38,972 nucleotides of DNA. Origin: Mesorhizobium sp. GTDB lineage: Bacteria > Pseudomonadota > Alphaproteobacteria > Rhizobiales > Rhizobiaceae. The notes under the pieces were generated by a model. The model was not told where the DNA came from, made no database searches, and saw only the letters and a list, made by a program, of their open reading frames with translations. How positions within the stretch are numbered: the stretch's first letter is position 1; each line of letters starts with the position of its first letter. The stretch covers positions 1 through 38,972 of the forward strand of contig NZ_SUEG01000024.1 in assembly GCF_005063415.1 (NCBI RefSeq). Direction: 5' to 3'. Made by a program: the position numbers and the translations under genes. This document shows, piece after piece, positions 36,636 through 38,972 of the stretch.

Positions 36636-36731
36636 GACTTCATGGAATACCTTGTGGCACATACGCGGCCCAGGAGCCACACAGGAGTCGCGGGGCCTCG
36701 CCAACACCGCGAACGAACTTGGTGGTCGCAT

Positions 36732-36816
36732 GCGGGTGTGGTGGAATTGGTAGACGCGCTGGATTCAAAATCCAGTTCCGAAAGGAGTGTCGGTTCGAGC
36801 CCGACCACCCGCACCA
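36732..36816 (+). tRNA. tRNA-Leu(CAA)
   Basis: An 85-nt gene with CCA encoded. Acceptor GCGGGTG pairs with CACCCGC, the anticodon stem CTGGA/TCCAG holds the loop TTCAAAA (anticodon CAA), the variable arm is long as in tRNA-Leu, and the TpsiC arm reads GTCGGTTCGAGCCCGAC. All stems pair, so it looks functional. It has the same anticodon as the broken gene at 28008 but a different acceptor and anticodon stem, so it is not the same gene moved. Confidence 0.97.
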
Positions 36817-36842
36817 CTTAGAGATCGTTGAAAAGTAGCCTG

Positions 36843-36906
36843 CGTCAGGGCATCGCGACGGACACGTAGGTCATGTGACCTGAACGATTGGCCGTATCAC
36901 CTGACG
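36843..36906. repeat. Concentric inverted repeats after tRNA-Leu
   Basis: CGTCAGG (36843-36849) and CCTGACG (36900-36906) enclose AGGTCA-TG-TGACCT (36868-36881). Both pairs share one centre, at 36874.5, with scattered matches between. It begins 26 bp after the tRNA 3' end and lies before the metal operon. Confidence 0.6.
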
Positions 36907-36963
36907 GAAACGTGAGCTCTCGCGGCCCTTTTCTTGCACCGCACCATATGCCATAGAGCTCGG

Positions 36964-37329
36964 GTGAAGTTCTGGACCTTACTCCCCCGCCTGCTTTCGA
37001 TTCTGGCCGTTGTGAGTATTCTCACAGCGCCGATGGTGACACCGTCCGCTGCGATGATGGTAGTCGACCCGGCAGCGACGGTGGCGGATATGGCATCCAT
37101 GCCGGACGGCATGCCGTGCCCTTCGGACCAGAAGCAGCAACCATTCCCCGATTGCCAGAAGTCCTGTCCCCTCGCGACCCTGTGTGTCGCCAAGTGCTTT
37201 CCGAGCGCGTCGACGACCGCAGCAATCACGCTGACCCGGCTGTCTGCGGCTGACGTGATCGCGCCTGGCAATAGCGTTGGACGGGATCTCCTGCCTAATC
37301 CGCCGCCTCCCAGACCTCCACGAACCTGA
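36964..37329 (+). CDS. Secreted Met/Cys-rich protein of a metal-efflux operon
   Basis: About 121 residues from a GTG at 36964 (an ATG at 36934 is the alternative). A hydrophobic signal (about 6-30) is followed by a Met-rich part (MMVVD...MASMPDGMPC) and a cysteine cluster with spacing C-X11-C-X3-C-X5-C-X3-C. It ends with a proline-rich tail. I know no named family. The sulfur ligands and its place before FixH-like and RND genes suggest a periplasmic copper-type metal-binding role, which is an inference. Confidence 0.6.
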   Translation: MKFWTLLPRLLSILAVVSILTAPMVTPSAAMMVVDPAATVADMASMPDGMPCPSDQKQQPFPDCQKSCPLATLCVAKCFPSASTTAAITLTRLSAADVIAPGNSVGRDLLPNPPPPRPPRT

Positions 37330-37337
37330 ATTCATCG

Positions 37338-37386
37338 ACGGCTCATCGGAGCCGTTTGTCGCCGCGCGGCTGAAGGCCTCGCGGCG
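37338..37386 (+). repeat. Two hairpins between the Met/Cys-rich and FixH-like genes
   Basis: ACGGCTC-ATCG-GAGCCGT (37338-37355) and CGCCGCG/CGCGGCG (37360-37366 and 37380-37386). The first is followed by TTTG only. They could reduce read-through into the downstream genes. Confidence 0.5.
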
Positions 37387-37472
37387 AGAGACCGTGGTTT
37401 TGGCATAAGCCTGGCCACGAACCTGCCGTGCACTCCGCGCGGCCAAATGATGAAATTTGGGAAAATCTGACA

Positions 37473-37880
37473 ATGAACTTTTGCAATGCGAAGCACGTCG
37501 CAGCCGCGGCGCTGATCAGTCTCGCTATCGGCGGTGCCAATTCGAAGGCTTGGGCCGGGATCGACGACTATGAGTTTCAACTCGTTCAAAGCGCGATCAA
37601 GAACGGCGATGGCGCGATTGTCGCCATCCGCCTCATCGACAAGCGCTCCGGCAAGGTGGTGCCCGACGCGGTGATTTTTGCCAAGCGCGTCGACATGGCG
37701 CCGGACGGTATGGAGATGATGACGGCGCCAATCGAGGCGTTGCCCTCGACAGAGCCTGGCATCTATCAGTTCAAGGCCAATCTGATAATGCCAGGTGGCT
37801 ACCGCCTGTCGATTGGCGCCAAGGTGCAGGGTGAAACCGGCTCACTCGAGAACAAGCTCGAATTCAAGGCGACGCCATGA
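37473..37880 (+). CDS. FixH-family (YtkA-like) periplasmic protein
   Basis: A 135-residue protein with a signal peptide (about 8-28, ending SKAWA before GIDDYEF). It has the beta-rich Ig-like layout of FixH/YtkA domains: VAIRLIDKRSGKVVPDAVIFAKR, APDGMEMMTAP and PGIYQFKANLIMPGGYRLS. Such proteins precede CusB-type adaptors in rhizobial metal operons. It overlaps the adaptor start by 4 bp (ATGA), so they are coupled. The start at 37473 is chosen for the signal peptide. Confidence 0.82.
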   Translation: MNFCNAKHVAAAALISLAIGGANSKAWAGIDDYEFQLVQSAIKNGDGAIVAIRLIDKRSGKVVPDAVIFAKRVDMAPDGMEMMTAPIEALPSTEPGIYQFKANLIMPGGYRLSIGAKVQGETGSLENKLEFKATP

Positions 37881-38972
37881 GTCGCGCAGGCCGTACTGGC
37901 CTCATCCTCGCCGCCATTTTGGCGGCGGGGGCTGGAGGCTATTGGGCGGGGCAGCGCAATCTCGCGCTGCCAGCCAATGCATGGCTGCAAGCTGTCGCCT
38001 GGCTCGAAGGCACTGCGACGGGTCCGGCGAGCGCCAACCCTGCGCCCACCGGACCCGTGATCTACTACCGCGACCCGGACGGCCTCCCAGCCTACGCGGC
38101 AGCTCCGGAGAAGACCGCCGATGGGCGGGACTTCCTGCCTGTTCTGGCGAGCGAGGAGCTGAGCTTCGAGGATAAGCCGCCTGTCGCCGCTGCGAATGCT
38201 GCCACTGCTCCTGCGAACGGCGAACCGAAGCGGATTTTGTACTACCGCAATCCGATGGGCCTACCCGACACCTCACCGGCGCCGAAGAAGGATTCGATGG
38301 GGATGGATTACATCCCCGTCTTCGCGGGCGAGGATGAGGACGGTTCGACAGTCAAGGTCGCGGCAGGCAAACTGCAGCGGACCGGCGTCCGCTCGGAGGT
38401 CGCCACCGAGCAGGTGATAGTCCGTCCGGTGCGCGTGCCCGGCACCGTGCAGCTCGATGAGCGCCGCATCACGGTGGTCGCGACGCGCTCCGATGCCTTC
38501 ATCGACAATGTCGCCGATGTCACGACTGGCGGTCGGGTCAAAAAAGGCGAGCCGCTGATGCGGCTGTATTCGGCTGAGATCGCCGCGGCGAGCGCCCAAT
38601 ATCTTACCGACCTGAACGGAAGTGGCCGCGCCTCGGCCGGGGCACGCCAGCGCCTCGAAAACCTTGCGGTCCCGCCCGACGTGATCGCAGCGATCGACCG
38701 CACCCGCCAAGTCCTGACTTCCATCACTTGGGCCGCCCCGCGTGATGGTGTGATCCTCGAGCGCGAGGGACGCGAGCGTTATGGGGTCAATATCCGCTAC
38801 CCTCGTGATCTGCGCTCGAGTCCTCAGTCGATCGCTACCGACGTCGAAGTGCCGTTGCCCGGTGGCGGCGGCATTCCGCTAGGTGAGGTGGCGAAAGTCC
38901 AGCTCACGCGCGGCGCGGCCTCGATCCGCACCGAGAATGGCCAGCTTGCGACCTACATCTTCGTCGACATCA
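37877..38972 (+). CDS. cusB: CusB-like RND adaptor running in frame into a CusA fragment (3' incomplete)
   Basis: 365 codons to the right edge. Residues 1-296 are a CusB-type periplasmic adaptor: a membrane anchor (7-25), two heavy-metal-binding repeats (about 61-90, degenerate, and 120-150, YYRNPMGLPDTSPAPKKDSM), then the beta-barrel and lipoyl-like start (RVPGTVQLDERRI, GRVKKGEPLMRLYSAEI) up to WAAPRDGVILER. From E297-G298 on the sequence is that of a CusA-type pump: GRERYGVNIRYPRDLRSSP, IPLGEVAKVQL, SIRTENGQLATYIFVDI. That segment normally lies about two-thirds along CusA. The frame is not broken, so roughly the rest of the adaptor and the front of the pump are missing between. Confidence 0.75.
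   Translation, partial: MSRAGRTGLILAAILAAGAGGYWAGQRNLALPANAWLQAVAWLEGTATGPASANPAPTGPVIYYRDPDGLPAYAAAPEKTADGRDFLPVLASEELSFEDKPPVAAANAATAPANGEPKRILYYRNPMGLPDTSPAPKKDSMGMDYIPVFAGEDEDGSTVKVAAGKLQRTGVRSEVATEQVIVRPVRVPGTVQLDERRITVVATRSDAFIDNVADVTTGGRVKKGEPLMRLYSAEIAAASAQYLTDLNGSGRASAGARQRLENLAVPPDVIAAIDRTRQVLTSITWAAPRDGVILEREGRERYGVNIRYPRDLRSSPQSIATDVEVPLPGGGGIPLGEVAKVQLTRGAASIRTENGQLATYIFVDI

Noticed and set aside
1..38972. CRISPR arrays, rRNA genes, complete insertion sequences, prophage genes
   Set aside because: No regularly spaced repeats, rRNA sequence, transposase or phage structural gene was recognised.

Overview
The window looks like chromosomal DNA from a Mesorhizobium-type alphaproteobacterium (Rhizobiales). 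The basis is protein character: LptM between argH and lysA, a TlpA with the second rhizobial disulfide pair, a twin-transmembrane/SDR/ATR/rhomboid/etfBA/hbdA run, ugpBAEC, and an ECF sigma/NrsF pair. Palindromic intergenic elements of rhizobial type and a GC-rich codon style agree. No 16S rRNA or other species marker is present, so the genus is an inference.

Region 1 (1-28007) reads as ordinary core chromosome. From left to right it holds a partial threonine dehydratase divergent from an ArsR-type regulator; argH-lptM-lysA; tlpA; an MHYT-PAS-GGDEF-EAL protein; a ugpBAEC glycerol-3-phosphate ABC transporter; an fbpABC ferric-iron ABC transporter with a candidate RirA box; an ECF sigma/NrsF anti-sigma pair with a candidate autoregulated promoter; and hbdA, etfA, etfB, a rhomboid protease, a PduO-type adenosyltransferase, a twin-TM protein and an SDR oxidoreductase, all on the minus strand. 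BrkB/YihY, an EamA transporter, GluQRS, an AlkA-like glycosylase, an HNH nuclease, DsbB and a YqaA/DedA protein follow.

Region 2 (about 28008 to the end) looks like an accessory metal-resistance segment. It begins at a tRNA-Leu(CAA) gene cut off right after its anticodon loop, still behind a good promoter. A gene-poor stretch and a decayed flavin-reductase-like gene follow. Then comes a divergent chromate cluster. To the right are chrB-chrA-MFS; to the left are a superoxide dismutase-rhodanese fusion, a free-standing ChrB C-terminal domain protein, a duplicated DUF1259 protein and, farther on, a TauE/SafE exporter. An intact tRNA-Leu(CAA) lies at 36732-36816 between two inverted repeats. After it a copper/heavy-metal efflux operon begins: a Met/Cys-rich secreted protein, a FixH-like protein, and an RND adaptor whose frame runs directly into the middle of a CusA-type pump.

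In the chromate segment, ChrB would sense chromate and control both divergent arms. ChrA would export chromate, the SOD would deal with superoxide formed during Cr(VI) reduction, and the rhodanese and TauE/SafE parts suggest sulfur-oxyanion handling. The most notable points are the SOD-rhodanese/ChrB-C/DUF1259 arm, the broken and intact tRNA-Leu(CAA) pair, the in-frame CusB::CusA junction, and several candidate control sites (leaderless arsR, ECF promoter, RirA box).
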